NCBI GenBank assembly: GCA_003251795.1
Contig: QKEI01000117.1
Location: 1-64,000, forward strand
Reading direction: 5' to 3'
DNA length: 64,000 bases
From: Candidatus Muproteobacteria bacterium
GTDB lineage: Bacteria > Pseudomonadota > Gammaproteobacteria > Acidiferrobacterales > SPGG2
Numbering within the stretch: the first letter of the stretch is position 1; the number at the start of each line of letters is the position of its first letter. Of the stretch, positions 28,271 through 38,933 are shown piece by piece. Under the pieces are notes generated by a model that saw only the letters and a program-made list of their open reading frames with translations, made no database searches and had not been told where the DNA came from. Position numbers and translations under genes: made by a program.

Positions 28271-29752
28271 CTATATGATCGACTTGCGCTGATTGGACGG
28301 GGGAATGCGCATAGACTCGCGGTATTTGGCTACCGTACGCCGAGCCACGTTTATCCCCTGTTGCTCCAGAATTTTGGCAATCTTACTATCGCTGATCGGT
28401 TTAGCCGGCAACTCTGCCTCGACAAGCTTCTTGATGAGCGATCGTATTGCCGTTGCAGAACAGGTTCCGCCGTCGGCAGTGCCCACATGACTGGAAAAAA
28501 AGTACTTGAGCTCGAATATGCCGCGCGGGCTCAGCATGTACTTATTTGTCGTAACGCGGGATATCGTTGACTCGTGCATGGCCACCGCCTCGGCGATATC
28601 GTGCAGCACTAATGGCTTCATAGCTTCGGGGCCATGTTCGAAAAAAGCCCGTTGCCGATCAACGATGGTGCGTGCGACTTTGAGTAGCGTTTCGTTGCGA
28701 CTATTGAGACTCTTGATAAACCAGCGCGCCTGCTGTAACTGATCTTGCAGGTATTTGTTATCCGCACTGGTGTCCCCACGGGTAATCAGCTTTTCATACT
28801 CGCGGTTGATCCGCAGGCGTGGCGCTACCTCGCCATTCATGTCGGCACGCCAAAGCCCTTTTAGTTTACGCACGATAATGTCGGGAACGATGTAGTTAGT
28901 CTGTGCCGTGTTGACATTGGCGGCCGGTCGAGGATTAAGGCTGCGTATCAACAATACCGCCTGTTGTAGGTCTTCCTGGCGCATCTTCGTAAGGCGACGC
29001 AACTGGGGGTAATCGCGGTTCGCAAGCAACGCGAGATAATCTGGGGTTGCGAGCTGACGTGCCTGCTGCAAGTATGGAGTATCGGGGTCAAGAGTGCGTA
29101 GCTGCAGCTGTAAGCATTCACTGAGATCGCGGGCGCCAACGCCGATCGGATCAAAATTCTGCACCTGGTGCAGCACTGCCTCTATCTCATCGAGATCGGT
29201 TTCGTGTTCCCTGACAAGGAGTTGGTGGATCTCCTCGAGGCTACAGGTCAGGTAACCGTCTTCATTGATTGAATCAATTATGGCGAGTGCGAGTGCCCGA
29301 TCCTTCTCAGAAAACGGTGTCATTTGCATCTGCCATTCAAGGTGATCGCGTAACGTTTGCGGACGACTGTTACGTGCGTCGAGATCGGGCAGATCATCAT
29401 CGTTGTCTACGCGAGCAGTCGCGCCGCTCACCGGTATATCGAAACCATCGCTCCAGTCGTTGTTATCGGGCCCGGTAGCGTCGTCGAGTTTGCGCTGATC
29501 CATTTCAAGATCGGTGGGCTGTAACGAACCGTCAACCGTAAGCTCACTACTATCAAAGTCGTTGTTGGCCGCCTCATCCTTTTGGTCGCCGGCGTCGTCC
29601 TCTTTTTCCTCGAGCAGCGGATTGGTTTCGAGGGCTTCTTGGATCTCCTGCTGAAGTTCTATCGAGGATAACTGCAACAGCCGAATTGCCTGCTGCAATT
29701 GCGGCGTGATGGTCAGATGTTGACCGAGTTGCAGGTCGAGGGTTTGCTTCAT
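28271..29752 (-). CDS. rpoN: RNA polymerase sigma-54 factor
   Basis: Sigma-54 directs RNA polymerase to -24/-12 promoters opened by AAA+ activators. The 493-aa protein has the glutamine-rich region I (LTITPQLQQAIRLLQLSS, residues 13-30), an acidic region II (about 50-130), the core-binding domain, the helix-turn-helix (MHESTISRVTTNKYM) and the RpoN box ARRTVAKYRE at 470-479. It heads the hpf-ptsN-rapZ-ptsH-ptsI series. No activator gene is visible in the window. Confidence 0.97.
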   Translation of the reverse strand: MKQTLDLQLGQHLTITPQLQQAIRLLQLSSIELQQEIQEALETNPLLEEKEDDAGDQKDEAANNDFDSSELTVDGSLQPTDLEMDQRKLDDATGPDNNDWSDGFDIPVSGATARVDNDDDLPDLDARNSRPQTLRDHLEWQMQMTPFSEKDRALALAIIDSINEDGYLTCSLEEIHQLLVREHETDLDEIEAVLHQVQNFDPIGVGARDLSECLQLQLRTLDPDTPYLQQARQLATPDYLALLANRDYPQLRRLTKMRQEDLQQAVLLIRSLNPRPAANVNTAQTNYIVPDIIVRKLKGLWRADMNGEVAPRLRINREYEKLITRGDTSADNKYLQDQLQQARWFIKSLNSRNETLLKVARTIVDRQRAFFEHGPEAMKPLVLHDIAEAVAMHESTISRVTTNKYMLSPRGIFELKYFFSSHVGTADGGTCSATAIRSLIKKLVEAELPAKPISDSKIAKILEQQGINVARRTVAKYRESMRIPPSNQRKSII

Positions 29753-29938
29753 AGGGCGAAACCAAACTGCATGTAGCGTGCCTTTACCCCTTAGGGCCCG
29801 CCACAGTCGGCGGCACCCGATATATTACGTACTCCTCGTCTCCAGGGTATTTGCCCGCAACCGCGGACGGTTCGCCGGCGGAGCTATTAGTGCCCGGCCG
29901 GACGCTGAGGGCCGACGGGCTGAAGGGCGGAACCCACC

Positions 29939-30664
29939 CTATAATCGGAAGTCTTCCCCCAGGTAGACTTTTCTTACATCTTCATTATATAGGATATCCT
30001 GGGGTGTGCCCGCTGTCAGGACCCGTCCGTCGTTTAGGATATAAGCGCGATCGCAGATCTTCAGTGTCTCCCTGACATTGTGGTCGGTGATCAATACGCC
30101 AATGCCGAGTTGCTGTAAGTGTCTGATTAACTGCTGAATCTCTAACACTGAAATCGGGTCTACCCCAGCAAAGGGCTCGTCTAGTAGCATGAAGCGTGGT
30201 TCACTAGCAAGCGCGCGCGCGATCTCTACACGCCTGCGTTCTCCGCCGGAGAGACTAATGCCGCGCGTGTCGCGTCGCTCGTTAATGTGCAATTCGTCGA
30301 GCAACTGCTGCAGGCGCTCATAGCGTTTCGCCTGGCTCATATTGTTGCGCGTTTCAAGAATCGCCAGGATGTTTTCCTCGACCGTCATACCACGAAACAC
30401 GGATGGTTCCTGCGGCAGGTATCCGAGCCCGAGTTTGGCGCGCTTATGCATCGGCAGGTGACTGATCCGCGCCCCCTCCAATGTGATCTCGCCACCATCC
30501 ATGGGCACGAGACCGACCATCATATAGAAACAGGTAGTCTTACCCGCACCGTTTGGTCCGAGCAGCCCAACCACATCTCCCGTGTTTATCTCCAGCGAAA
30601 CGTCGTCGACAACGACTCGCTTCTTGTAGCTCTTGCGAAGATGGGTCGCCGCCAGCTTGCTCAC
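29939..30664 (-). CDS. lptB: LPS export ABC transporter ATPase LptB
   Basis: LptB powers LPS extraction from the inner membrane with LptFG and LptC. The 241-aa protein has Walker [10 protein letters not shown] at 36-44, the signature [15 protein letters not shown] and Walker [14 protein letters not shown]. It overlaps the lptA stop by 4 nt and precedes rpoN after 186 nt. lptFG are not in this window. Confidence 0.97.
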   Translation of the reverse strand: MSKLAATHLRKSYKKRVVVDDVSLEINTGDVVGLLGPNGAGKTTCFYMMVGLVPMDGGEITLEGARISHLPMHKRAKLGLGYLPQEPSVFRGMTVEENILAILETRNNMSQAKRYERLQQLLDELHINERRDTRGISLSGGERRRVEIARALASEPRFMLLDEPFAGVDPISVLEIQQLIRHLQQLGIGVLITDHNVRETLKICDRAYILNDGRVLTAGTPQDILYNEDVRKVYLGEDFRL

Positions 30665-31209
30665 TGCTTGACAGCCTCGCTCGTGGTGCCAGTTTGTGGC
30701 TTAGCGGTTCGCGGTTGCATCAATACAGAACATCGTCCCTCAGCCTCATCGCCCTTGCCAAAAAACTTCCCTGTCTGCACGTCGTAATGGACCTCGGCGC
30801 AACGTAGTTCTGAACCTTGCTGATGCAACTCAACATTTTCGAACATATCTAGCTTCTGGGTCTTGACGTTGTAGGTCGCACGTAACGCCTTCGCGGTCAT
30901 CATTATTTGTTGGTCGGCGGCGCGACGCTTGACGTCGACAGGGTTACCAAAGGCATTGAATATGTCGATCTCCCGGTTGCGTGTGATTACCTGCACGCGA
31001 TCGGCTTTTAAAAAAAACTCGCCATCTGTAATTGAAACGTCACCCCGGTACCAGGCGATGCCGCTCTTGTCATCGACCTCGATCGTCCGGGCATAGATGT
31101 TTATAGGCTTGTCACTGCTGAAGGTTTTGGACGCATCGGCCGCAGACGTCGCGCTAGCCCAGGCAAGCAGCATATAGCCGAGGATCATTATCTTGTAGTT
31201 GCCAGGCAT
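30661..31209 (-). CDS. lptA: LPS transport periplasmic protein LptA
   Basis: LptA forms the periplasmic beta-jellyroll bridge that carries LPS to LptDE. The 182-aa product has a signal peptide ([19 protein letters not shown]) and the OstA/LptA core ([24 protein letters not shown], read as two blocks; [22 protein letters not shown]). The frame is open to 31266 but the signal fits starts at 31209 or 31188. It lies between lptC and lptB as in other gammaproteobacteria. Confidence 0.93.
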   Translation of the reverse strand: MPGNYKIMILGYMLLAWASATSAADASKTFSSDKPINIYARTIEVDDKSGIAWYRGDVSITDGEFFLKADRVQVITRNREIDIFNAFGNPVDVKRRAADQQIMMTAKALRATYNVKTQKLDMFENVELHQQGSELRCAEVHYDVQTGKFFGKGDEAEGRCSVLMQPRTAKPQTGTTSEAVKQ

Positions 31210-31269
31210 GGTGTTCGTTAGAACTGTAGAACTGTAGCGAGGCGAGAGACTCCCGCGCCTGAGCATTGT

Positions 31270-31707
31270 CTACTTTAGCAGGACTCGAAGCTCGGTTGTC
31301 GTTGTTTCGCTAACCTTGTTGGCAGCATCGCCCATCTGTACGATCTTTACATTCCCCAACAAAAAGACTTCATTGTTTGCGCTGTAATACCAGCCAATGT
31401 CCCCGCGGCTGTCTATTGCCTCCCTTCCAGCCTCGAACTGCACAAAAATGGGTTTGACCAAACGCAATTTATCGTCGTGCGGGTAGTGTTGCATGAGCTC
31501 AGCCTTGAGCATGTACTTGCGCTGGCCGTCTTCCCCCATAAAGGTGGCCCGGAAGTTTTCCATATAGTAGTCAACCTGCGCGCCTTTGACAGCTGTTGTC
31601 CGTACCTGTTCGCCGGGTTGCTTCAGGGTTCGGAGAAACCACCATGAGCCCACTGACGTGAGCAGGAGAAAGATTGCGATAGCCAGTGTGCGCCAATTCG
31701 CTATCAT
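31270..31707 (-). CDS. lptC: LPS export protein LptC
   Basis: LptC is a bitopic inner-membrane protein that links the LptBFG transporter to LptA. The 145-aa product has a single N-terminal membrane helix (LAIAIFLLLTSVGSWWFL) and a periplasmic LptC domain (DYYMENFRATFMGEDGQ, LKAELMQHYPHDD). It is shorter than E. coli LptC (191 aa) at both ends. The upstream slot usually held by kdsC is empty here; the divergent ABC gene begins at 31973. Confidence 0.9.
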   Translation of the reverse strand: MIANWRTLAIAIFLLLTSVGSWWFLRTLKQPGEQVRTTAVKGAQVDYYMENFRATFMGEDGQRKYMLKAELMQHYPHDDKLRLVKPIFVQFEAGREAIDSRGDIGWYYSANNEVFLLGNVKIVQMGDAANKVSETTTTELRVLLK

Positions 31708-31972
31708 TGTCGTGACAAGACTCTATCAGGAGTCCTGCGGTAAGTGCTGAAAACCTTCCGGCGAATCCATTCTGCCCCCGGACCAATGATGTCGCCCCAC
31801 CTTTTTGCAGCACCCGGCACACTTGAGATAGAGTCGATCAGTATATATAAAGCCGCACAAATATCCTATGCGCATCGCTGTGGCGTCGAATGATGCAAAT
31901 GCTTTCTTGATGGGGTCTGGGTCAGATGACGTGTTGTGACTATGGCGGCCTATTCTTTGGTATAAATTACCG

Positions 31973-32896
31973 ATGAGCAACGCAATCGAAATCGTTGATG
32001 TGCAAAAGCGCTTTGGCAACGTGCACGCGTTGAAAGGAGTGAACCTTGCTATCAAACGGGGTGAATTTTTCGGCCTGTTAGGTCCAAATGGTGCCGGCAA
32101 GTCGACGCTGATCAACATCATCGCCGGACTCACGCGCCGTGACAGTGGCCATGTATCTGTGCTTGGTCATGATGTGACACGAGACTACCGGCTCACGCGG
32201 CGCTGCCTCGGTGTAGTGCCGCAGGAGCTGGTGTTTGATCCGTTTTTCACGGTTCGTGAGGTACTACGCATTCAAGCCGGTTACTTTGGTCTGGGGCGTA
32301 AGAATGATGCCTGGATAGACGAACTGTTGTACACATTGGGCCTCATGAACAAAGCCAATGCTAATATGCGGGCACTTTCCGGTGGCATGAAGCGACGTGT
32401 ATTGATCGCGCAGGCGCTGGTGCACAAGCCAGAGGTCGTCGTATTGGACGAGCCCACAGCCGGTGTCGACATCGGACTGCGCAAGTCTCTGTGGTTGTTT
32501 ATTCAACGACTGCATCACGAAGGTCACACGATCGTGCTGACCACCCATTATCTGGAAGAGGCCGAGGCGTTGTGTGAGCGTATTGCCATCTTAAATCATG
32601 GTAATGTTGTTGCGCTTGACAGTATGCACGGACTACTGCGTAAGGGTATCGGTATGACCGTACATATCATTGTTACAGTCGAGGAGCCGGTTCCGCTGTT
32701 GCCGCCGGAGTTGCAAGCCAAGCTAGTCAGCAAGCAGAGTGGACAGCTCGAGTTCAAGTTGGATCGGGGTGTCGAGTCGATCGTCGAATTTCTGGACCGG
32801 CTGCGACACACTGACATCGCCATTACTGATCTGCGTACGGAGGAACCTGATTTGGAGGACGTATTCCTGGAGCTGACGGGCGAGGCCGCCGAATGA
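31973..32896 (+). CDS. ABC-2 type exporter ATP-binding protein (YadG-like)
   Basis: 307-aa ATPase with Walker A GPNGAGKST, signature LSGGMKRRVLIAQAL and Walker B VVVLDEPTAGVD, plus a C-terminal regulatory extension of about 80 aa as in DrrA/YadG/CcmA-type exporters. Its stop overlaps the permease start by 4 nt. Substrate unknown. A TATAAAT at 31961-31967 lies only 6 nt before the start; without a matching -35 box I do not call it a promoter. It is divergent from lptC. Confidence 0.92.
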   Translation: MSNAIEIVDVQKRFGNVHALKGVNLAIKRGEFFGLLGPNGAGKSTLINIIAGLTRRDSGHVSVLGHDVTRDYRLTRRCLGVVPQELVFDPFFTVREVLRIQAGYFGLGRKNDAWIDELLYTLGLMNKANANMRALSGGMKRRVLIAQALVHKPEVVVLDEPTAGVDIGLRKSLWLFIQRLHHEGHTIVLTTHYLEEAEALCERIAILNHGNVVALDSMHGLLRKGIGMTVHIIVTVEEPVPLLPPELQAKLVSKQSGQLEFKLDRGVESIVEFLDRLRHTDIAITDLRTEEPDLEDVFLELTGEAAE

Positions 32897-33654
32897 ATGT
32901 TCACGGCTTCTTGGCATTGTTCTATAAGGAGGTGCTGCGTTTCAGCAACGTCGCATGGCAGACCCTAGGGGCACCCGTCGTTACTGCCTTGTTGTATTTG
33001 CTGGTATTTGCACAGGTGTTGGAGGGCCGGGTGCAGGCGTTCGAAGGCGTGAGCTACACGGCTTTCCTGGTCCCCGGTCTGATGATGATGGCAGTGATTC
33101 AGAATGCATTTGCTAACAGCTCCTCAAGTCTCATTCAGTCCAAGGTTGCTGGCCACATTGTTTTCGTGTTGCTTGCGCCGCTATCGAGCCTGGAATTATT
33201 TCTCGCCTTCGTGCTTGCTGCCGTCGTGCGTGGTCTCGCGGTTGGTGCGTGCGTCGGGCTGGTGGTGATGCTGTTCGTTCCACTGCCTGTACACAATCCA
33301 TTGCTCGTCGTGGTTTTCGCTTTCCTTGGTAGCGCCGTGCTCGGCACGCTTGGTCTGATCGCCGGTATATGGGCTGACAAGTTCGATCATGTGGGCGCAT
33401 TCCAGAACTTCGTGATTGTGCCGTTCTCGTTCCTGAGCGGGGTGTTCTACTCGATCCACTCCCTGCCCGTGTTTTGGCAGAGGCTGTCTCACTTCAACCC
33501 ATTTTTTTACATGATCGACGGATTCCGCTACGGTTTCTTCGGACGATCCGACGTCAGTCCTGTCCTTAGCCTGGCGATCGTGGGGTTTTTTCTATCATTA
33601 CTGACGACAGTGACGCTGGCCATGCTGCAGCGGGGCTATAAGCTGCGCAGCTAA
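32893..33654 (+). CDS. ABC-2 type exporter permease (YadH-like)
   Basis: 253-aa membrane protein with about six hydrophobic helices and ABC-2 permease features, including the amphipathic YTAFLVPGLMMMAVIQNAF segment and the C-terminal FLSGVFYSIHSLPVFWQ loop typical of YadH. It is translationally coupled to the ATPase gene. Together they make a minimal exporter; substrate unknown. In E. coli yadGH are not next to ibaG-murA, so the location differs. Confidence 0.92.
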   Translation: MNVHGFLALFYKEVLRFSNVAWQTLGAPVVTALLYLLVFAQVLEGRVQAFEGVSYTAFLVPGLMMMAVIQNAFANSSSSLIQSKVAGHIVFVLLAPLSSLELFLAFVLAAVVRGLAVGACVGLVVMLFVPLPVHNPLLVVVFAFLGSAVLGTLGLIAGIWADKFDHVGAFQNFVIVPFSFLSGVFYSIHSLPVFWQRLSHFNPFFYMIDGFRYGFFGRSDVSPVLSLAIVGFFLSLLTTVTLAMLQRGYKLRS

Positions 33655-33724
33655 GCTACCGAGAGGAACGTGCCAGCCCACCCCTTCAATTCACGCCCTG
33701 CCTGACGTATGCTTGTCTGGTCCC

Positions 33725-33752
33725 TTGAAAAGGTGGAAATCGGCTCGATAAT
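33725..33752 (+). promoter_or_regulatory. Likely sigma-70 promoter for ibaG-grxD
   Basis: TTGAAA at 33725-33730 and GATAAT at 33747-33752 are separated by 16 nt, and the ibaG start follows 14 nt after the -10 box. Both hexamers are close to consensus and lie in the 112-nt gap after the exporter genes. Confidence 0.5.
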
Positions 33753-33766
33753 TAGGTTTCCCGGCG

Positions 33767-34012
33767 ATGCAGCCCGAACAGATCAAGCACTTAATTGAAC
33801 AAGGTCTCGCGGGTGCGCATGCCAGTGTGTCCGGCGATGGCCAACACTTCGAGGCCATCGTTGTATCCGCGGCGTTCGCAAACAAGACTATGGTGCAGCA
33901 ACACAAGCTGGTGTACCAGGCGCTCGGTAATAAGATGCAGGGCGAGATTCACGCGCTGTCGTTGCGGACCTATACGCCAGAACAGTGGGCTGAGCAGGGC
34001 GGCGCCATCTGA
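33767..34012 (+). CDS. ibaG: BolA-family protein IbaG
   Basis: Small (81 aa) BolA-type protein. BolA proteins pair with CGFS monothiol glutaredoxins to bind and deliver [2Fe-2S] clusters. The conserved block is FEAIVVSAAFANKTMVQQHKLVYQALG, with the BolA histidine in QQHKLVY. ATG 33767 is the start. The next gene is a CGFS glutaredoxin, 42 nt on, which matches a BolA-Grx functional pair; murA follows, as ibaG-murA is widely conserved. Confidence 0.93.
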   Translation: MQPEQIKHLIEQGLAGAHASVSGDGQHFEAIVVSAAFANKTMVQQHKLVYQALGNKMQGEIHALSLRTYTPEQWAEQGGAI

Positions 34013-34054
34013 CGCTTGTGCAGCCAGTGACACTTGAGAGAGAGGTTTGTAGAT

Positions 34055-34369
34055 ATGTCAGTACAAGAGCGAATCAAGCAACAGATTCAATCCGATAAAA
34101 TCGTGCTTTATATGAAGGGCACACCTACGGCGCCGTTGTGCGGCTTTTCTGCTCGTTCCACACAGCTGCTGGGCGCTTGTGGTGCCAGGTTTACGGCCAT
34201 CGATGTACTCACCGACCCGGAGATTCGGGAAGGCATCAAGCAGTATTCTAGTTGGCCGACAATTCCGCAGCTGTACATTAACGGCGAATTCATCGGTGGA
34301 TGTGACATCATCACTGAGCTATATCAGAAAGGAGAGCTGCAGAAGCTGGTCACGGAGGTCCAGGGTTGA
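34055..34369 (+). CDS. grxD: CGFS monothiol glutaredoxin (Grx4/GrxD)
   Basis: 104-aa monothiol glutaredoxin that carries [2Fe-2S] clusters and partners BolA proteins. The active-site motif is CGFS (APLCGFSARSTQLL), with the substrate-binding WPTIPQLYINGEFIGGCDI region. ATG 34055 fits the family; the frame opens 7 codons earlier at 34034. A strong terminator lies 28 nt downstream. Confidence 0.95.
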   Translation: MSVQERIKQQIQSDKIVLYMKGTPTAPLCGFSARSTQLLGACGARFTAIDVLTDPEIREGIKQYSSWPTIPQLYINGEFIGGCDIITELYQKGELQKLVTEVQG

Positions 34370-34393
34370 AGAGTCAGCGTCTTCGCGCACTAG

Positions 34394-35791
<1,398 letters not shown>

Positions 35792-35814
35792 TCGCTGCCG
35801 CTTGTGGCGAGATC

Positions 35815-36459
35815 ATGTCCAGCATTGTGCACATCGCCCTGTCGAAGGGCCGTATTCTGGAAGAGAGCCTGCCGCTGCTTGCGCGCGCGGGCATAGAGCC
35901 TGCCGAAGACCCAGAAACGAGCCGTAAACTGGTTCTCGATAGCCGAGATCCGGACGTCAAACTTATTATTATCCGTGCCGCCGACGTACCCACCTATGTG
36001 CAGTATGGTGCGGCCGATCTCGGTTTCGCCGGCAAGGACGTGCTTATGGAGTCCGATGGCGACGATCTTTATGAGCTGCTCGATCTCAAGCTGGCGCACT
36101 GTCGGATGATCGTGGCCGAGCCGGATCGGCTCGCCGCGCGCGACGATCCCCGTAACTGGACGCGGTTGCGTATTGCTACCAAGTACGTCAAGACGACGCG
36201 CCAGCACTTCGCGGCGAAAGGTATTCAGACCGATATCATCAAGCTTTATGGCTCAATGGAGTTGGCACCACTGGTTGGGTTATCGGATCGGATTGTGGAT
36301 CTCGTACACACCGGCAGGACCTTGGCTGCCAACGGGCTGGTGGAAGTCGAGCACATCGCTGACATTAGCGCCCGTCTGGTGGCAAACAGGGCATCGCTAA
36401 AGATGAAACATGCAGCAGTAAGGGCGCTAGTACAACGACTGGCGCAGGCCGTGCAGTGA
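35815..36459 (+). CDS. hisG: ATP phosphoribosyltransferase, short form
   Basis: First enzyme of histidine synthesis, joining ATP and PRPP. The 214-aa length marks it as the short HisG, which lacks the C-terminal allosteric domain and needs the HisZ regulatory subunit. The core is intact: [29 protein letters not shown], and the PRPP loop [14 protein letters not shown]. No hisZ is seen in this window. The stop overlaps hisD by 4 nt. Confidence 0.96.
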   Translation: MSSIVHIALSKGRILEESLPLLARAGIEPAEDPETSRKLVLDSRDPDVKLIIIRAADVPTYVQYGAADLGFAGKDVLMESDGDDLYELLDLKLAHCRMIVAEPDRLAARDDPRNWTRLRIATKYVKTTRQHFAAKGIQTDIIKLYGSMELAPLVGLSDRIVDLVHTGRTLAANGLVEVEHIADISARLVANRASLKMKHAAVRALVQRLAQAVQ

Positions 36460-37775
36460 ACGCATCGCTCCAGTCACTGAAGCTGCGTGTTCTCGATACC
36501 GGTGCGCGCGACTTCGAGTCCGAATTCGAGCGCTTGCGGGAACGGGGAGGCAGCAACGACCCCGAGGTTGAAAACGCCGTACGCGCGACGCTAGCGGATG
36601 TGCAAGCTCGTGGTGACGCAGCGTTGTTGGAATATACGCGGCGCCTCGATCGCTATGACTGCGCGAGTGCCGGCGAGCTACAGGTGCCGGCGAAACGCAT
36701 CGAGCAAGCGGTTGCAGCGATAGCGAGCGAACAGCGTTCAGCGTTGCAACAAGCCGCTGTACGCATACGCGATTATCATCAGCGACAACTCACACGCTCG
36801 TGGCGCTACCAGGACGATGACGGCACGCTGCTCGGTCAACAGGTGACGGCACTGGAACGTGTGGGCGTCTATGTACCTGGGGGTAAGGCGGCCTATCCCT
36901 CGTCCGTGCTGATGAATGCGATCCCGGCGAAGCTCGCGGGCGTGGACCTCATCGTCATGACGGTGCCGGCGCCCGCCGGCGTGTTGAATGATCTGGTGCT
37001 AGCTGCCGCCGAACTGGCGGGTGTCGATCGCGTGTATACCCTCGGTGGTGCGCAGGCGATCGCTGCGCTGGCCTACGGTACCGAAAACGTGCCCCGTGTT
37101 GACAAGATTGTCGGTCCGGGCAACGCCTATGTAGCAACGGCCAAACGCATGGTGTTTGGTCAGGTAGCCATCGATATGATCGCCGGACCCTCTGAGGTGG
37201 TCGTATTGTGCGATGGCGCGACCGACCCCGCTTGGATAGCGATGGATCTTTTTGCCCAGGCGGAGCACGACGAAGACGCACAGGCCGTGCTTATCAGCCT
37301 GGACGCCGACTTCACGCAACGTGTGCTTAAGGCAATCACGGAACTGCTCGAAGGCATGGAGCGGCGCGACATCATCAAGGCCTCATTGGAACGCCACGGC
37401 GCCTTGATCACCGCACGCACGACCGACCAAGCCATTGATCTGATCAACCGCTTGGCACCCGAGCACGTAGAGCTTTCTATTGAGGATCCGCTGCCGGTGG
37501 CGGAGCGCATTCGCCATGCCGGAGCCATTTTTCTTGGGCGTCATACGGCGGAAGCGCTCGGCGACTATTGTGCCGGCCCAAACCATGTGCTGCCGACCTG
37601 CGGTACGGCTCGGTTTAGCTCGCCACTCGGCGTATACGACTTCCAGAAACGCACGAGCCTGATCATGTGCACACCTATCACCGCGGCCAAGCTGGGTGCA
37701 ACCGCTTCTGTGCTAGCACGCGGGGAAGGGCTGACCGCGCACGCGCACTCGGCTGATTACCGAAGTAAGCGCTAG
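36456..37775 (+). CDS. hisD: Histidinol dehydrogenase
   Basis: HisD performs the last two oxidations, histidinol to histidine, with NAD+ and zinc. The 439-aa protein has [19 protein letters not shown], the zinc-site segment [14 protein letters not shown] and the C-terminal [21 protein letters not shown] 36456 overlaps the hisG stop. Typical length. Confidence 0.97.
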   Translation: MNASLQSLKLRVLDTGARDFESEFERLRERGGSNDPEVENAVRATLADVQARGDAALLEYTRRLDRYDCASAGELQVPAKRIEQAVAAIASEQRSALQQAAVRIRDYHQRQLTRSWRYQDDDGTLLGQQVTALERVGVYVPGGKAAYPSSVLMNAIPAKLAGVDLIVMTVPAPAGVLNDLVLAAAELAGVDRVYTLGGAQAIAALAYGTENVPRVDKIVGPGNAYVATAKRMVFGQVAIDMIAGPSEVVVLCDGATDPAWIAMDLFAQAEHDEDAQAVLISLDADFTQRVLKAITELLEGMERRDIIKASLERHGALITARTTDQAIDLINRLAPEHVELSIEDPLPVAERIRHAGAIFLGRHTAEALGDYCAGPNHVLPTCGTARFSSPLGVYDFQKRTSLIMCTPITAAKLGATASVLARGEGLTAHAHSADYRSKR

Positions 37776-37820
37776 CCAGTGATCGCGCGCGAAGCGCTTT
37801 TGCTCCTGCGTCACGCTACC

Positions 37821-38906
37821 ATGAACATCGCCGACAGAGTCGCCCGCCTGGTCCGTCCGGAAATCCGTGCCACTCGTGCTTACGCGGTAGCGGATGCCGG
37901 TGGACGGATAAAGCTCGACGCCATGGAGAGTCCATATCCCTTGCCGCCCGAGATCAAGCAAGCTTGGCTCGACACCCTGCGCGAGGTCGAAGTAAACCGC
38001 TACCCCGACGCCGATGCGCGTGCGCTTAAGCAATCGCTGCGCGAGGCAATGGCAATACCAGCGGACATGGAGCTGCTTCTGGGCAACGGCTCGGATGAGC
38101 TGATTCAAGTGGTGTTGCTGGCAGTTGCGCGCCCGGGCAGCTATGTACTGGCGCCGACGCCGACCTTCGTCATGTACGAGGTGATTACTAATGCCGTCGG
38201 TATGGACTTCGTCGGCGTAGCGCTCACTGAGGATTTCGGGCTTGACGTCGTTGCCATGCGCACCGCCATGCGGCGTTACGAGCCGTTGGTTACCTTTATC
38301 GCCTGTCCGAACAATCCCACCGGCAATCTGTTCGCCACTGACGCCGTGGAAGAGCTAGTCAGCGATGCCCCGGGGCTCGTCGTCATTGACGAGGCCTATT
38401 TCGCGTTCACCGATAGCAGTTACATCGATCACCTGCACCGCTACGACAACCTGCTGGTGCTGCGCACGCTATCAAAGATGGGGCTGGCGGGTCTGCGCTT
38501 GGGATTGTTGGCGGGCGCGCCTGCCTGGATTGAGGAACTAAATAAAGTGAGGTTGCCCTACAATATCAACAGCCTCACGCAGGCGAGTGCGCAACTCATG
38601 CTGAAACGGCGCGAGTTCATTGCCGAGCAGGTGCGACAGACCCGCTCCGAACGACAGCGCGTGTTTACGGCACTCAGCGATCTCGCTGGTGTGCGGGTCT
38701 GGCCGAGCGAAACCAACTTCATCCTGTTTCGCGTACAGTCGCGTGAAGCCAAAGACGTGTATGAAGGGCTGTACGCTGCCGGCGTGCTAGTGAAAAACCT
38801 GGATCCACAGGGGGGGGCGCTTCATGCCTGTCTGCGCGTCACTATCGGTACGCCAGTGGAAAACGATGCGTTCATCAACGCCCTCAAAGAGATGCTAGGC
38901 GCCTAG
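37821..38906 (+). CDS. hisC: Histidinol-phosphate aminotransferase
   Basis: PLP enzyme, 361 aa, converting imidazole-acetol phosphate and glutamate to histidinol phosphate. The PLP lysine is Lys219 in RTLSKMGLAGLRLG; CPNNPTGNLF and VVIDEAYFAF are conserved. ATG 37821 is the family-like start; a frame from 37779 adds 14 unlikely residues. It is 45 nt after hisD. Confidence 0.96.
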   Translation: MNIADRVARLVRPEIRATRAYAVADAGGRIKLDAMESPYPLPPEIKQAWLDTLREVEVNRYPDADARALKQSLREAMAIPADMELLLGNGSDELIQVVLLAVARPGSYVLAPTPTFVMYEVITNAVGMDFVGVALTEDFGLDVVAMRTAMRRYEPLVTFIACPNNPTGNLFATDAVEELVSDAPGLVVIDEAYFAFTDSSYIDHLHRYDNLLVLRTLSKMGLAGLRLGLLAGAPAWIEELNKVRLPYNINSLTQASAQLMLKRREFIAEQVRQTRSERQRVFTALSDLAGVRVWPSETNFILFRVQSREAKDVYEGLYAAGVLVKNLDPQGGALHACLRVTIGTPVENDAFINALKEMLGA

Positions 38907-38933
38907 TCGCGAACGGCAGTTGTGATACCATCC

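Noticed and set aside
29753-29938. Plus-strand small frames between rpoN and lptB
   Set aside because: Short, arginine-rich, no ribosome site; likely noncoding spacer of 186 nt.
31708-32133. Minus-strand frames before lptC as a kdsC remnant
   Set aside because: No HAD motif (DxDGVLTD) or metal-binding pattern is present; part overlaps the ABC gene.
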